Of a stretch of 40,340 nucleotides of DNA, positions 17,995 to 27,243 are shown one piece after another. How positions within the stretch are numbered: position 1 is the first letter of the stretch; each line of letters begins with the position of its first letter. The notes beneath the pieces were generated by a model. It had not been told where the DNA came from, searched no databases, and was given only the letters and a program-made list of their open reading frames with translations. The position numbers and the translations under genes were made by a program. Origin of the DNA: Brevundimonas bullata (GTDB lineage: Bacteria > Pseudomonadota > Alphaproteobacteria > Caulobacterales > Caulobacteraceae); the NCBI RefSeq assembly GCF_003350205.1, contig NZ_QLLC01000029.1, positions 1-40,340 on the forward strand, given 5' to 3'.

Positions 17995-18045
17995 ACTAGA
18001 TCGCGCGCTCTTCTCCCCGTCTCCGCGACGCGTCATAAGGCGGGT

Positions 18046-18504
18046 ATGCCCACCACCCTCTACATCGACGCCGACGCCTGCCCCGTGAAGGAAGAGGTCT
18101 ATCGCGTAGGTCGCCGTTACGGCCTCAAGGTCTTCGTGGTCTCCAACGCCTGGATCAATGTCCCCCGCGAGCCGCTGATCGAACAGGTGGTGGTGGACGC
18201 GGGCCCTGACGTGGCCGACGACTGGATCGCCGAGCGCGCCGTGGCCGGCGACATCGTGATCACCGCCGACATTCCCCTGGCCGACCGCTGCCTGAAATCC
18301 GGCGCCCAGGCGCTGAAGTCGAACGGCCAGCCCTTTACGCCTGATTCCATCGGCTCGGCCCTGGCCGGGCGCATGGTGGGCGAGCATCTGCGCTCCATGG
18401 GCGTCGCCACCAGCGGCCCGCCGCCTTTCTCCAACGCCGACCGTTCGCGCTTCCTTCAGGCCCTGGACACGGCGGTCGTCCGTGCACGGAAAGTCAGTCC
18501 GTGA
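18046..18504 (+). CDS. YaiI/YqxD family (DUF188) protein
   Basis: 152 aa. It opens with TLYIDADACPVKEEVYRVGRRYGLKVFVVSN, the family signature, followed by VVVDAGPDVADDWIAERAVAGDIVITADIPLADRCL. This is a PIN-like fold with conserved acidic residues, suggesting a nuclease, but no activity is established. The ATG at 18046 is chosen because the sequence upstream is repeat B1. The stop overlaps the arfB start (GTGA), so the two are coupled. Confidence 0.93.
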   Translation: MPTTLYIDADACPVKEEVYRVGRRYGLKVFVVSNAWINVPREPLIEQVVVDAGPDVADDWIAERAVAGDIVITADIPLADRCLKSGAQALKSNGQPFTPDSIGSALAGRMVGEHLRSMGVATSGPPPFSNADRSRFLQALDTAVVRARKVSP

Positions 18505-18902
18505 GCCGCATTCCTGAGGACGAGCTGGAGTTTCGCTTCTTCCGCTCCGGCGGGCCGGGCGGCCAGAACGTCAACAAGGTCTCGACTTCGGTCCAGATGC
18601 GCTTTGACGTGCGAAACTCGCCCAGCCTGACCGAGCCTGTCAAAGAACGCCTGATGAAGCTGGCGGGCAGCCGGCTGACGCTGGACGGGGTGATCGTCAT
18701 CACCGCCGTGCGCTTCCGCACCCAGGAGCGGAACAAGGCCGACGCCGTCGCGCGGCTGGACGAGATGGTGGCCGAGGCCTCGATCAAGCCCGTCTATCGC
18801 GTGCCGACGCGGCCCACGCGGGCCTCCAAGGAGCGACGGCTGAAGGGCAAGTCCACCCGCTCGACCATCAAGAGCGGGCGCGGCAAGCCGTCTCTGGATT
18901 AA
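18501..18902 (+). CDS. arfB: Peptidyl-tRNA hydrolase ArfB (YaeJ), ribosome rescue
   Basis: 133 aa. It has the release-factor-like GGQ motif in RSGGPGGQNVNKVSTSVQ (Gly20-Gly21-Gln22) and a lysine/arginine-rich C-terminal tail (RASKERRLKGKSTRSTIKSGRGKP) that enters the empty mRNA channel. It releases nascent chains from stalled ribosomes without a stop codon. Size and lack of an RF codon-recognition domain fit ArfB, not PrfA/PrfB. It starts at a GTG overlapping the YaiI stop by 4 nt and converges on the next gene with a 9-bp gap. Confidence 0.94.
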   Translation: MSRIPEDELEFRFFRSGGPGGQNVNKVSTSVQMRFDVRNSPSLTEPVKERLMKLAGSRLTLDGVIVITAVRFRTQERNKADAVARLDEMVAEASIKPVYRVPTRPTRASKERRLKGKSTRSTIKSGRGKPSLD

Positions 18903-18911
18903 TCGCAGGTC

Positions 18912-19382
18912 TCAGTCCCGCGCGGGGCGGAACAGCAGGGCGGCGATCTGATCCTGATCGTCGAAGGCGATGACCCAGTCTGTGGCCTGCTTCTCGAACA
19001 CGACCCGGAACAGGTCGGCGCCGTCTTGCTGGCCGACATGGTCGATGGTCTTCAGGGCGCCGAACTGCTGCACCATCGGGGTGACGGTCGTCGCCTGTTC
19101 GCGGATCTGGGCCGCCAGATCGTCGCTGAAGACCGAATAGTCGACATTGCCGGACTGGAAGGAGGCGATGGCGGCGCGCAGGGCCTGTTCGGAGCGGGCG
19201 ATGTCCGGGGCTTCCGCGACCGCCGGCGCGGCGGGGCGCGCCGGCGCTGCAGGCTCGCCAAAGGCGTTGGGCAGGGTCGCCGCCGCCGTCCCGCCGGTCG
19301 GGGCGGGCGGGGTCGTCTGCGCCGCAACCGGCAGGGCGAACAGGCTCACGCCCAGCATGGCGGCGAGGATCAAGGTCTTCAT
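18912..19382 (-). CDS. Small secreted protein, unknown function
   Basis: 156 aa. Signal peptide MKTLILAAMLGVSLFALPVAAQ, then a Pro/Ala-rich linker (~23-70), then a compact domain (EQALRAAIASFQSGNVDYSVFSDDLAAQIREQ...QFGALKTIDHVGQQDGADLFRVVFEKQATDWVIAFDDQDQIAALLFRP). The domain resembles the small NTF2/DUF3887-like modules attached to some serine hydrolases, but I cannot assign it firmly. It starts 23 bp downstream of ubiB on the same strand, so it probably ends a ubiE-ubiB operon. Confidence 0.75.
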   Translation of the reverse strand: MKTLILAAMLGVSLFALPVAAQTTPPAPTGGTAAATLPNAFGEPAAPARPAAPAVAEAPDIARSEQALRAAIASFQSGNVDYSVFSDDLAAQIREQATTVTPMVQQFGALKTIDHVGQQDGADLFRVVFEKQATDWVIAFDDQDQIAALLFRPARD

Positions 19383-19405
19383 AGGCGGCAGGCTCCGAAG
19401 AAACG

Positions 19406-20989
19406 TCAGGCGACGATCATCGGCCAGAGTGTCAGGACCAAGGCGGCGACCGACGCACAGACGGCGACGGTGACGGCGGCGACCACCCAGGGCCGGGTTC
19501 CGGCCTTCTCGATCACCAACGTCTGAGACGACGACGGGTTCTGCGCCAGATGCGACAAGGCCTTCAGCGTGGCCAAGGCCTCTTCCACCGTCTCCCGGAT
19601 CTGGGCTTGCGGACCCAGTTCGCGCTTGATCCAGCGCTCGACCACGGGCTTGGCCGCCTCCCACAGGTCGTGGTCGGGATTGAGACGCCGCGCCACCCCC
19701 TCGACCGAGACCATGGTCTTTTGCAGCAGCACCAGTTCCGGCCTCAGGTGCATGTCGAACAGGGCGGTGATCTCGAACAACTGGCCCAGCAGGCGCCCCA
19801 TCGACACCTGGCTGGCCTGACGCCCGATCACCGGCTCGCCGACGGCGCGCAGGGCCTGGGCGAAGGTGTCGACCGAATGGTGCGGCGGCACGTATCCCGC
19901 CTCGAAGTGGACCCGGCTGATGCGGTCGTAGTCCCGGCTGATGAAGCCCCACAGGATCTCGGCCAGGTAGCGGCGCTCGGCCGGTCCCAACCGCCCGACG
20001 ATGCCGAAGTCGATGGCCGTCACCTTGTCAGGGGCGTCGGCGAACAGATTGCCCTCGTGCAGGTCGGCGTGGAAGACGCCGTGGTCCAGGGCCTGGATCA
20101 GGAAGGCGCGCACCACCTTGTCGGCCAGGGCGTCCTTGTCGAGGCCGGGCAAGGCCTCCAGCGCCGGATCGGTCATCGGCAGGCCGGGGGCCCACTCCAG
20201 CGTCAGCACCCGCTTGCCCACCCCGTCCCAGACGATGGCGGGGGCGGACATATAGCCGTCCTTGGCCATGACCTCGGCCAGTTCCGAGGCGGCCGCCGCC
20301 TCCAGCCGCATGTCCAGTTCAAGCTGGAGCGAGCGGGCGATGATCTCGACAAAGGCCTGGGGCTCCAGCCGTCGGGCGGGCGCGACGAACTTCTCCACCA
20401 GCTTGGCGCCCAGACGCATGGAATCCAGTCCGCGCGCCACGCGGCGCTCGACGCCGGGCCGCAGCACCTTGACCGCCACCTTGCGTCCGTCGGCCAGCCA
20501 GGCGGGGTGCGCCTGGGCCAGGGAGGCGGCGGCGACCGGCTCGCCCAGGTCGCGGAACAGGCTCTCGACCGGACGCCCCAGCGAGCGCTCGATCTCGGCG
20601 CGGGCTTCGGACAGCGGGAAGGGCGGCAGCTTGTCCTTCAGCCGGCCCAGATCCTTGGCGAACTGGATGCCGAAGATGTCGGCGCGGGTGGCCAGGACCT
20701 GACCCAGCTTGATGGCCACGGGGCCGAGATGTTCGAAGGCCTGACCGACGCGCTCGCCGGGTCGGCCGGCGCGATGCTTCTTGCTGGCCAGCATCTGCAC
20801 GGCGCCCGCGAACGGACGCGCCCAGACGGGCAGCAGGTGGGTCGCCTCGCGCGGGATCAGGGCGTCGTGGCGCGCCAGCACCCAGCCCCAGCCGATCAGA
20901 CGGAGCGTCGCGCCCACAGGGTCGCGGACGGGCTCCGGCGTCGGGGCGGCGGGCGGGGTCTTGACGGACAGCCGGCTCAGATCGCCCAC
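19406..20989 (-). CDS. ubiB: UbiB family atypical kinase/ATPase (ubiquinone biosynthesis)
   Basis: 527 aa from a GTG at 20989 that overlaps the ubiE end by 13 bp; no ATG is available nearby. The UbiB (ADCK) KxGQ motif is in [18 protein letters not shown], the Ala-rich loop in [11 protein letters not shown], the catalytic-region Lys in [11 protein letters not shown], then [10 protein letters not shown] and IDFGIVGRL. Two C-terminal TM helices ([25 protein letters not shown]) anchor it to the inner membrane. The loop usually reads HxDxHPGN; here Pro is Glu. UbiB supports coenzyme Q synthesis, perhaps by extracting intermediates from the membrane. Translationally coupled to ubiE. Confidence 0.93.
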   Translation of the reverse strand: MGDLSRLSVKTPPAAPTPEPVRDPVGATLRLIGWGWVLARHDALIPREATHLLPVWARPFAGAVQMLASKKHRAGRPGERVGQAFEHLGPVAIKLGQVLATRADIFGIQFAKDLGRLKDKLPPFPLSEARAEIERSLGRPVESLFRDLGEPVAAASLAQAHPAWLADGRKVAVKVLRPGVERRVARGLDSMRLGAKLVEKFVAPARRLEPQAFVEIIARSLQLELDMRLEAAAASELAEVMAKDGYMSAPAIVWDGVGKRVLTLEWAPGLPMTDPALEALPGLDKDALADKVVRAFLIQALDHGVFHADLHEGNLFADAPDKVTAIDFGIVGRLGPAERRYLAEILWGFISRDYDRISRVHFEAGYVPPHHSVDTFAQALRAVGEPVIGRQASQVSMGRLLGQLFEITALFDMHLRPELVLLQKTMVSVEGVARRLNPDHDLWEAAKPVVERWIKRELGPQAQIRETVEEALATLKALSHLAQNPSSSQTLVIEKAGTRPWVVAAVTVAVCASVAALVLTLWPMIVA

Positions 20990-21759
20990 CCGTGGTGGAT
21001 GGCCGCGATCCCGCCCGACAGGTTGGTGACGCTGACGCGGCTGAATCCTGCGTCTTCGATCATGCGCTTGAAGGTGGCCTGATCGGGGAAGCGACGGATG
21101 CTCTCGACCAGATACTGATAGCTGTCGCGGTCTTTGGCCACCCATTCGCCGATGCGCGGAATGGCGTGGAAGGACCAGGCGTCATAGGCCTTGCGCAGGG
21201 CCTCGGTCGTGGGCCGCGAGAACTCCAGACAGATGAAGCGTCCGCCCGGCTTCAGCGCGCGGCGCGCTTCCTTCAGCGCGCCGGCCACGTCCGACACGTT
21301 GCGGATGCCGAAGCTGATCGAATAGGCGTCCAGACAGGCGTCGGGGAAGGGCAGGTTCATGGCGTCGCCGACGCCCCAGGCCATCTCCGGCTCGCCGCCC
21401 TTGGCCACCCCGTTCAGGATCATCTCGGCGTTATAGTCCATGACGATGACGGTGGCGTCTTCGCCCCCGCGCCGCGCCTGCGCCGCCCGCGCCATCTTCG
21501 AATAGCGCCGCGCCATGTCGCCGGTGCCCCCGGCCATGTCGAGGATGACTTCGCCGGGCCGGGCGTTCAGCTTGGCCGCCGTGGCGTCCTTCCACAGGCG
21601 GTGCACGCCCGCGCTCATCAGGTCGTTCATCAGGTCATAGTTGGACGCGACGGAGTCAAAGACGCCGCGCACCATTTGGACCTTTTCCTTCGCGTCCACG
21701 TCGCGGAAGCCGAAGGAGGAGGTCTTGCCGGAGGAGGGGGAGGGATCGGCCTGGGTCAT
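20977..21759 (-). CDS. ubiE: Demethylmenaquinone/ubiquinone C-methyltransferase
   Basis: 260 aa. A class I SAM methyltransferase that C-methylates the benzoquinol ring in ubiquinone synthesis. UbiE blocks: [29 protein letters not shown], the SAM loop [50 protein letters not shown] and [21 protein letters not shown]...[11 protein letters not shown]. It is first in a ubiE-ubiB-(18912-19382) operon. Its upstream region is filled by repeat C1, so the promoter must lie in or beyond that element. Confidence 0.97.
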   Translation of the reverse strand: MTQADPSPSSGKTSSFGFRDVDAKEKVQMVRGVFDSVASNYDLMNDLMSAGVHRLWKDATAAKLNARPGEVILDMAGGTGDMARRYSKMARAAQARRGGEDATVIVMDYNAEMILNGVAKGGEPEMAWGVGDAMNLPFPDACLDAYSISFGIRNVSDVAGALKEARRALKPGGRFICLEFSRPTTEALRKAYDAWSFHAIPRIGEWVAKDRDSYQYLVESIRRFPDQATFKRMIEDAGFSRVSVTNLSGGIAAIHHGWAI

Positions 21760-21823
21760 GACAGGGGGTGTAACGCCTCACGCGCGCGGCGTCATCCGGG
21801 GAAGCGTCGCAGCCTTTTGAAAG

Positions 21824-21977
21824 CCCTCCCCCTCGAGGGGGGAGGGTTGGGTGGGGGTGAGGCCGCCGCCCTGGCCTTTCAGACACCGGAGGCGTCGCCC
21901 GCGCCGCCTCCCGCGCCATGTCTTCGATCCTGGCGTCTACACCCCATCCCCGACCCTTCCCCCTCGAGGGGAAGGGA
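21824..21977. repeat. Intergenic element, family C (copy C1)
   Basis: About 154 bp with end hairpins built on CCCTCCCCCTCGAGGGGGGAGGG (left) and CCTTCCCCCTCGAGGGGAAGG (right). Inside the left end is GGGTGGGGGTG, mirrored by CACCCCATCCCC near the right. It occupies most of the 280-bp gap between divergent ubiE and phhB. Copies C2 (26166-26315) and C3 (31337-31501) share the layout. Confidence 0.75.
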
Positions 21978-22039
21978 GAAGGCCGACTTGCCGCCAGTCG
22001 GGCCGCGCGATACGCCTGATGAAAATCAAGGAGACGCCC

Positions 22040-22333
22040 ATGACCGCCCTCGACGTCAACGCCGTGCTTCAGGGCCTGCCCGACTGGCGCCGCGCCGACG
22101 ACCCGCGCCCGGCCATCGCCCGCAGCTTGCGCTTCAAGGATTTCAACGCCGCCTTCGGCTTCATGACCCGCGTCGCCTTGCTGGCCGACAAGGCGGACCA
22201 CCACCCCGAGTGGTCGAACGTCTACAACCGCGTCGAGGTCCTGCTGACCACGCACGACGCGGGCGGCGTGACCGAGAAGGACGTCGCCATGGCCCGCTTC
22301 ATCGACGACGCCGTCAAGGGTCTGGTGGAATGA
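22040..22333 (+). CDS. phhB: 4a-hydroxytetrahydrobiopterin (pterin-4a-carbinolamine) dehydratase
   Basis: 97 aa. The active-site block [30 protein letters not shown] carries the family's paired His. The enzyme dehydrates 4a-hydroxytetrahydropterin, recycling the cofactor of aromatic amino acid hydroxylases; no phhA is in this window. The start has an AAGGAG site (22028-22033) at ideal spacing. The stop overlaps the SDR start (ATGA). Confidence 0.93.
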   Translation: MTALDVNAVLQGLPDWRRADDPRPAIARSLRFKDFNAAFGFMTRVALLADKADHHPEWSNVYNRVEVLLTTHDAGGVTEKDVAMARFIDDAVKGLVE

Positions 22334-23124
22334 GCGGCCCTCGTTCGGGCCGCGTTTCCGGCAAGACCGCCCTCATCACCGGGGCGGCGGGCGGTCTGGG
22401 CCAGGCCATGGCGCGGATGCTGGTCAGGGAAGGCGCCAGGGTCGCCGTCTCCGACCTGGATCTGAACGGCGCCCGGGCCCTGGCCGACGCCATCAATGCC
22501 GAGCATCCCGGCGCCGCCTTCGCCTATGAGCACGACGTGACGCGCGAGGACGACTGGGTCCGCGTGGTCGCCGCCGCCGCCGAGGACATGGGGGGCCTGT
22601 CGATCCTGGTGAACAACGCCGGCATCGGCGGCGGGCTGGTCTGGGCCGAACAGGACACGCTGGAGCGTTGGCGGCGGCTTCAGGCGGTCAATCTGGAGTC
22701 GGTCATGCTGGGCTGCAAGCACGCCATGCCGCTTCTGCGGGCCTCCGGCGCGGGCTCCATCGTCAACATCTCTTCCATCGCCGGACTGGTCGCGGCGCCC
22801 GGCATGGGCGCCTACAACGCCACCAAGGCGGCGGTCTGGCTCTACACCAAGACGGTGGCGCTGGAGGCCGCTCAGGCGGGCTGGAACGTGCGCGCCAACT
22901 CGGTCCACCCGGTCTTCATCAAGACGCCGATCCTCGACCCCTTCGTCGCCATGGCCGGCGGCGACGAAACCACCGCCCACGCCAAGCTGGCGCGCGGCAT
23001 CCCCCTGAAGCGCATCGGCGAGCCCGACGACGTGGCCTACTGCGTCCTGTATCTGGCCTCGGACGAGTCCAAGTTCGTCACCGGCGCCGAGTTTAAGATC
23101 GACGGGGGAATGACGGCGCAGTGA
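22330..23124 (+). CDS. Short-chain dehydrogenase/reductase (classical SDR)
   Basis: 264 aa. NAD(P) loop TGAAGGLG (17-24), Asp at 42 (VAVSDLD), which favours NAD(H), NNAG (95-98), catalytic Ser148/149, Tyr162 and Lys166 (GAYNATK), and the C-terminal [16 protein letters not shown]. The segment [14 protein letters not shown] resembles cyclopentanol/hydroxysteroid dehydrogenase-type SDRs. Substrate cannot be assigned. It starts 4 nt inside the phhB stop, so the pair is co-translated; whether it acts on pterins is only a guess from context. Confidence 0.92.
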   Translation: MSGPRSGRVSGKTALITGAAGGLGQAMARMLVREGARVAVSDLDLNGARALADAINAEHPGAAFAYEHDVTREDDWVRVVAAAAEDMGGLSILVNNAGIGGGLVWAEQDTLERWRRLQAVNLESVMLGCKHAMPLLRASGAGSIVNISSIAGLVAAPGMGAYNATKAAVWLYTKTVALEAAQAGWNVRANSVHPVFIKTPILDPFVAMAGGDETTAHAKLARGIPLKRIGEPDDVAYCVLYLASDESKFVTGAEFKIDGGMTAQ

Positions 23125-23149
23125 GCGAGAGGTGGGGCCGCATTACCAT

Positions 23150-23331
23150 CCCTTCTCCCGATGGGAGAAGGTGGCCCGAAGGGTCGGATGAGGGTCGTTC
23201 AGCAGCCTTCGGCGTGAGCCGCCGCGCTACGGCTGACGGCTGACGCCGAATGACGCCTCAGCCCCTCACCCTTTCGCCTGCCCAATCGCTACGCTCTTGG
23301 AGGCTCAAGCCCTCTCCCGCCGGGAGAGGGA
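23150..23331. repeat. Family B element (copy B2, inverted relative to B1)
   Basis: About 182 bp. Its right end is the reverse complement of the left end of B1 over nearly 40 bp, and its left hairpin (CCTTCTCCCGATGGGAGAAGG) matches the right end of B1. It lies between the convergent SDR and thrS genes, next to the thrS terminator. Confidence 0.87.
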
Positions 23332-23341
23332 GGAAACTGCG

Positions 23342-23378
23342 CTAAAGAAAAACGCCCCGGCCTTTCGACCGGGGCGTT
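23342..23378 (-). terminator. Terminator of thrS
   Basis: On the minus strand AACGCCCCGG (from 23378) pairs with CCGGGGCGTT (ending 23351) around an 8-nt loop, followed by TTTCTTT. It begins 7 nt after the thrS stop. Confidence 0.85.
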
Positions 23379-23385
23379 CTCATGT

Positions 23386-25329
23386 TCAGGCCTCGACGCC
23401 GTCGCGAAGGCGCTTCAGGTCCGGCGGGGTCGCCTCGTCCGTCAGCAGGGCGATGGCTTCCTCGATGGTGACGATGGTCTGGGCCTGGCTGCCCAGGCGG
23501 CGGATGGCGACCTTGCCTTCTTCGGCCTCCTTGCGGCCGACGACGGCGATGGCGGGCACCTTGCCGACCGAGTGCTCGCGGATCTTGTAGTTGATCTTCT
23601 CGTTGCGCAGGTCGGTCTCGACCCGCAGGCCCGCCGCCCGGAACTTGGCGGCGACCTCTTCGGCGTAACCGTCGGCGTCCGAGGTGATGGTCGCCACCAC
23701 GGCCTGGGTCGGCGCCAGCCACAGCGGGAAGGCCCCGGCGTAGTTCTCGATCATGATGCCGATGAAGCGCTCGAACGACCCCAGGATCGCGCGGTGCAGC
23801 ATGACCGGGCGGTGCTTCTGGCCATCCTCTGCGATATAGGTCGCGTCCAGACGGTCGGGCAGGACATAGTCCAGCTGGATCGTGCCGCAGGTCCATTCGC
23901 GGCCGATGGCGTCCTTGACGATGAAGTCCAGCTTGGGCGCGTAGAAGGCGCCGTCGCCCTCGGCGATCACCACATCGACCCCGGCGTGACGGGCGGCTTC
24001 GGCCATCTGGGCCTCGGCCTTGTCCCAGAACTCGTCCGAACCGGCGCGCACCTCGGGACGGGTGGCCAGGTTGATGTAGGCCGTCTCCATGCCGAGGTCG
24101 GCGTGGACCGACTGGGCCAGCTTGATGAACTCGGCCGTCTCGTCGACGATCTGGTCTTCGCGGCAGAAGATGTGGGCGTCGTCCTGGGTGAAGCCGCGCA
24201 CGCGCATCAGGCCGTGCAGCGAACCGGACGGCTCATAACGGTGGCAGGCGCCGAACTCGGCCATGCGCAGCGGCAGTTCACGATAGGACCGCTGGCCCTG
24301 ATCGAAGATCTGCACGTGGCCGGGGCAGTTCATCGGCTTCAGGGACAGGGTCTCGCCCTCCACCGTCTCGCAGACGAACATGTTGGGACGATACTTCTCC
24401 CAGTGGCCCGAGGCCTCCCAGAACTTGCGGTCCAGAACCTGGGGCGTCTTGACCTCGACGTATCCGGCGGCGTCCAGACGGCGGCGCATATAGGCCTCCA
24501 GCACGCGCCACAGGACCCAGCCCTTGGGGTGCCAGAAGACCATGCCGCGGCCCTCTTCCTGCATGTGGAAGAGCTCCATGGCGCGGCCCAGCTTGCGGTG
24601 GTCGCGCTTCTCGGCCTCTTCGATGCGCAGCAGATAGGCGTCCAGGTCCTCCTTGGTCGCCCAGGCGGTGCCGTAGATGCGCTGCAGCTGGGCGCGGCTG
24701 GAATCACCGCGCCAGTAGGCGCCGGCCAGCTTGGTCAGCTTGAAGGCCTTGCCGACGAACTTGGTGGTCGGGAAGTGCGGCCCTCGGCACAGGTCGGCCC
24801 ATTCGCCCTGCTTGTAGACGGTGATGGTCTCCGTCCCCGGCAGGTCGCGGATCAGTTCGGCCTTGTAGGTCTCGCCCACTGACTCGAAATGCTTGATCGC
24901 CGTGTCGCGGTCCCAGACCTGACGCTCCAGCGGGGCGCCCCGGTCGATGATCTCGCCCATCTTCTTTTCGATCTTGGCGAAGTCGTCAGTCGAGAAGGGC
25001 TCGTCGCGGGCGAAGTCGTAATAGAAGCCGTCCTCGATCGCCGGGCCGATCGTGACCTGGGTGCCGGGGAAGAGCTCCTGCACCGCCTGGGCCAGGACGT
25101 GGGCGGCGTCGTGGCGGATGGTCTCCAGCGCCTCGGGATCGTCGCGCATCAACAGGCGGAAGTCGCCGTCGCCGTCGATGACGCGGTCCAGGTCGCGCTG
25201 CTCGCCGTTCCAGACGACCAGGGCCGCCTTCTTGGCCAGCGAGGGCGAGATGGCCGCGGCCACATCACGGCCCGTCGAGCCGGCCGGATATTGACGCACG
25301 GCGCCGTCGGGGAATTTCAGTTCGATCAT
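23386..25329 (-). CDS. thrS: Threonyl-tRNA synthetase
   Basis: 647 aa, full length class II synthetase. Domains in order: TGS (~1-62), the editing/SAD domain with [34 protein letters not shown], the catalytic core with class II motifs ([67 protein letters not shown]) and the anticodon-binding domain ([17 protein letters not shown]...). It charges tRNA-Thr and edits Ser. It starts 4 nt inside yidD (ATGA overlap) and ends at a clear terminator. No long leader exists, so no T-box or autoregulatory operator is visible. Confidence 0.98.
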   Translation of the reverse strand: MIELKFPDGAVRQYPAGSTGRDVAAAISPSLAKKAALVVWNGEQRDLDRVIDGDGDFRLLMRDDPEALETIRHDAAHVLAQAVQELFPGTQVTIGPAIEDGFYYDFARDEPFSTDDFAKIEKKMGEIIDRGAPLERQVWDRDTAIKHFESVGETYKAELIRDLPGTETITVYKQGEWADLCRGPHFPTTKFVGKAFKLTKLAGAYWRGDSSRAQLQRIYGTAWATKEDLDAYLLRIEEAEKRDHRKLGRAMELFHMQEEGRGMVFWHPKGWVLWRVLEAYMRRRLDAAGYVEVKTPQVLDRKFWEASGHWEKYRPNMFVCETVEGETLSLKPMNCPGHVQIFDQGQRSYRELPLRMAEFGACHRYEPSGSLHGLMRVRGFTQDDAHIFCREDQIVDETAEFIKLAQSVHADLGMETAYINLATRPEVRAGSDEFWDKAEAQMAEAARHAGVDVVIAEGDGAFYAPKLDFIVKDAIGREWTCGTIQLDYVLPDRLDATYIAEDGQKHRPVMLHRAILGSFERFIGIMIENYAGAFPLWLAPTQAVVATITSDADGYAEEVAAKFRAAGLRVETDLRNEKINYKIREHSVGKVPAIAVVGRKEAEEGKVAIRRLGSQAQTIVTIEEAIALLTDEATPPDLKRLRDGVEA

Positions 25330-25628
25330 GACGGTCGTTCTTTTTCGATCTTGGCGGACGGCACGGGATCATAGCCCGAACCGCCGAAGGGATGGCATTT
25401 ACAGAGACGGCGCACGGTGAGCCATCCCCCCCGAACCGGACCATGCTGGAGCAGGGCGTCGCGCCCGTAGTCCGAACAGGTCGGCAGAAACCGGCACGAC
25501 TGGCCGAAGAAGGGGGACAGCGTCACCTTATAGCCCCGGTGGGCCGCGCGGACGCTGCGTTCGTAGAGAGACATCTGTCCCTTCGCCGGGGGCTCTGTTT
25601 CGGGTTCGTCGTGCTTATCCCTCTTCAT
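25326..25628 (-). CDS. yidD: Membrane protein insertion efficiency factor YidD
   Basis: 100 aa. The core [68 protein letters not shown] has the family cysteines and the GGxGYDPVP ending. YidD is a small peripheral inner-membrane protein that assists YidC insertion. The 20-residue charged N-terminal extension is longer than usual; a start at the internal Met (SLYERS) is possible. It sits upstream of thrS rather than with rnpA/yidC, an arrangement found in alphaproteobacteria. Confidence 0.94.
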   Translation of the reverse strand: MKRDKHDEPETEPPAKGQMSLYERSVRAAHRGYKVTLSPFFGQSCRFLPTCSDYGRDALLQHGPVRGGWLTVRRLCKCHPFGGSGYDPVPSAKIEKERPS

Positions 25629-25654
25629 CGCAGGGGGATCAACCGGACGACGCC

Positions 25655-26125
25655 TCAGGCCGCGCCGGCGAGACGAGTTCGCGTATCGCTGTGGTGCTTT
25701 TCGAGCGCCTGATTCACCGCGTCCAGCGTGGCCTCCAGCGCCACCATGGTCGAGGCGTGGCGCGCCGGATAGTCCGCGACCTGCTTGAGCACCCGCAGCC
25801 CTTCGAAGCGCCCGACCGGGCCGTCGCCGCCGGATTTCAGCATGGCCAGCATGGCGTCTCTGGCCTCAAGGATCTCCGACGCCGAGGCGCCGAGGATGCT
25901 CTCGCCCACCACGCCCGCCGCCGCCTGACCCAGGGCGCAGGCCTTCACCGCCTGGGCGAACTCCTTGATGCGGCCCTGATCGTCCAGCGTCACGTCCACG
26001 ATGGCCTTGGACCCGCACAGCTTGGCGACGCGCTCGGCGCTGCCTTGCGGCGCAGCCAGCCGCCCGCTGTGCGGCAGGTTTGCCGCCAGCGACAGGATAC
26101 GTGCGCTGTAGAGGTCGTCGATCAT
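25655..26125 (-). CDS. NifU/IscU-like Fe-S scaffold protein, two-cysteine variant
   Basis: 156 aa. IscU-like fold blocks: [30 protein letters not shown] (Cys37) and [13 protein letters not shown] (Cys63). The third cluster cysteine of IscU (in HCSxLA) is replaced: here the block reads [11 protein letters not shown] (Ala124). The family is common in alphaproteobacteria and annotated as an Fe-S assembly scaffold, but cluster binding with only two of three cysteines is uncertain. It is followed 26 bp later by yidD and then thrS, probably one operon. Confidence 0.85.
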   Translation of the reverse strand: MIDDLYSARILSLAANLPHSGRLAAPQGSAERVAKLCGSKAIVDVTLDDQGRIKEFAQAVKACALGQAAAGVVGESILGASASEILEARDAMLAMLKSGGDGPVGRFEGLRVLKQVADYPARHASTMVALEATLDAVNQALEKHHSDTRTRLAGAA

Positions 26126-26165
26126 GGGGAGAAGATAGGGGTTCTCGTGCTGAAGGTGAAGCCGC

Positions 26166-26315
26166 CGCCTCTCCCTCCCACCTGGGGGAGGGTGGTCGCG
26201 CAGCGACCGGGTGGGGAGGGCGCGGTGATATAGGCGCGGCGCTTGAACAGCCGAGCGCCCCCACCCGTCTGACGCTGCGCGTCAGCCACCCTCCCCGAAC
26301 GGGGAGGGAGAGGCG
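26166..26315. repeat. Family C element (copy C2)
   Basis: 150 bp with perfect 14-bp ends CGCCTCTCCCTCCC / GGGAGGGAGAGGCG. Inner hairpins are GGTCGCGCAGCGACC (left) and CTGACGCTGCGCGTCAG (right); near-mirrored GGGTGGGG and CCCCACCC lie further in. It lies between two minus-strand genes. Confidence 0.82.
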
Positions 26316-26327
26316 CAGCGCTGGTCT

Positions 26328-27149
26328 TTACCCGCCCTGAAGCGACGACCAGGTGCGCGCCGATCCGGCGGTCTCGGCGACCGGAACGGAGGTCGCCGCC
26401 GCCGCCGTTCGCTCGGCCAGCCAGCGCAGGTTGGCGTCGGCGACCTCGGGCGGCAGGTCGCGGCGCAGGATCTGTTCGGCTTCCGCGGTCTTGCCTTGCA
26501 GGCCTAGCGACAGGGCCAGGTTCTGGCGCACCTTCAGCGTCGCGCCCGGCTGTGCGGCGGCGCGACGCAGCAGGATTTCAGCCGAGGGCGCATCGCCTTC
26601 GCCCATGCGGGCGATGGCGGCGTTGGTCAGGACGTCGGGGTTGTCGGGCGACAGGCGTAGCGCCTCGTTCCAAGCCGCTCTGGCGTCATCGCTCCGCCGC
26701 ACCTGCTGATAGGCCACGCCCAGCAGCGACAGGGGACGCCAGTCGCGCGGCGCGGCGGCCCGCGCCTGTTCCAGGGCCGCTATGCCATAGAAGGCCTGAC
26801 CCCGCGCGATATGGGCGCGGCCCACCTCCAGCATGGCGTCGATGTTGGCCGGCTGGACCGTCAGAATCCCTTGCGCCGTCTCGGCGGCCTGATCGAACTG
26901 GCCCATTTCGCGCAGGGCCTGGGCCAGCTTGACCCCGGCGACCGGGTCCATTGGATTGATCTGCTGTTCCTGCGACCAGAAGACCGAACGGGCCAGGGCG
27001 TCGGCGCGGTCGTAGCTGGCGCGCGTCGCGGCGTCGGCGGGCTGACGCGCCTGAACGGCGGCGGGTGCGGGCGTTTGCGCCATGGCGGCGCCCGACAGGC
27101 CCCAAAGAGCCAGCGTCATGGTTGCGGCGGCGGCGGCGGTGCGCGACAT
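26328..27149 (-). CDS. Exported TPR-repeat protein, TadD-like
   Basis: 273 aa with a signal peptide (AAATMTLALWGLSGAAMAQ) and about four tetratricopeptide repeats between residues ~75 and 215 (for example AGVKLAQALREMGQFDQAAETAQGILTVQP and WRPLSLLGVAYQQVRRSDDARAAWNEALRLSPDNP). The arrangement resembles TadD, the lipoprotein of Flp pilus assembly, but there is no lipobox and no tad genes are nearby. TPRs mediate protein contacts; the partner is unknown. Single gene, divergent from the aminopeptidase with a 94-bp gap. Confidence 0.85.
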   Translation of the reverse strand: MSRTAAAAATMTLALWGLSGAAMAQTPAPAAVQARQPADAATRASYDRADALARSVFWSQEQQINPMDPVAGVKLAQALREMGQFDQAAETAQGILTVQPANIDAMLEVGRAHIARGQAFYGIAALEQARAAAPRDWRPLSLLGVAYQQVRRSDDARAAWNEALRLSPDNPDVLTNAAIARMGEGDAPSAEILLRRAAAQPGATLKVRQNLALSLGLQGKTAEAEQILRRDLPPEVADANLRWLAERTAAAATSVPVAETAGSARTWSSLQGG

Positions 27150-27243
27150 GGAGAGGGTCCGGACGGTTTCCTGCGGCCTCAGCGTCGCTCTTCCGGGTCA
27201 AGGTTTGGTTAATCGGCCTTTAAGGGCCGGAAAGGCTCGCCCC

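Noticed and set aside
20992..22330. Open plus-strand frame running antisense to ubiE, through repeat C1 and phhB, into the SDR
   Set aside because: Only the SDR part from 22330 has family similarity and a coupled start; the rest is a shadow of ubiE and phhB.
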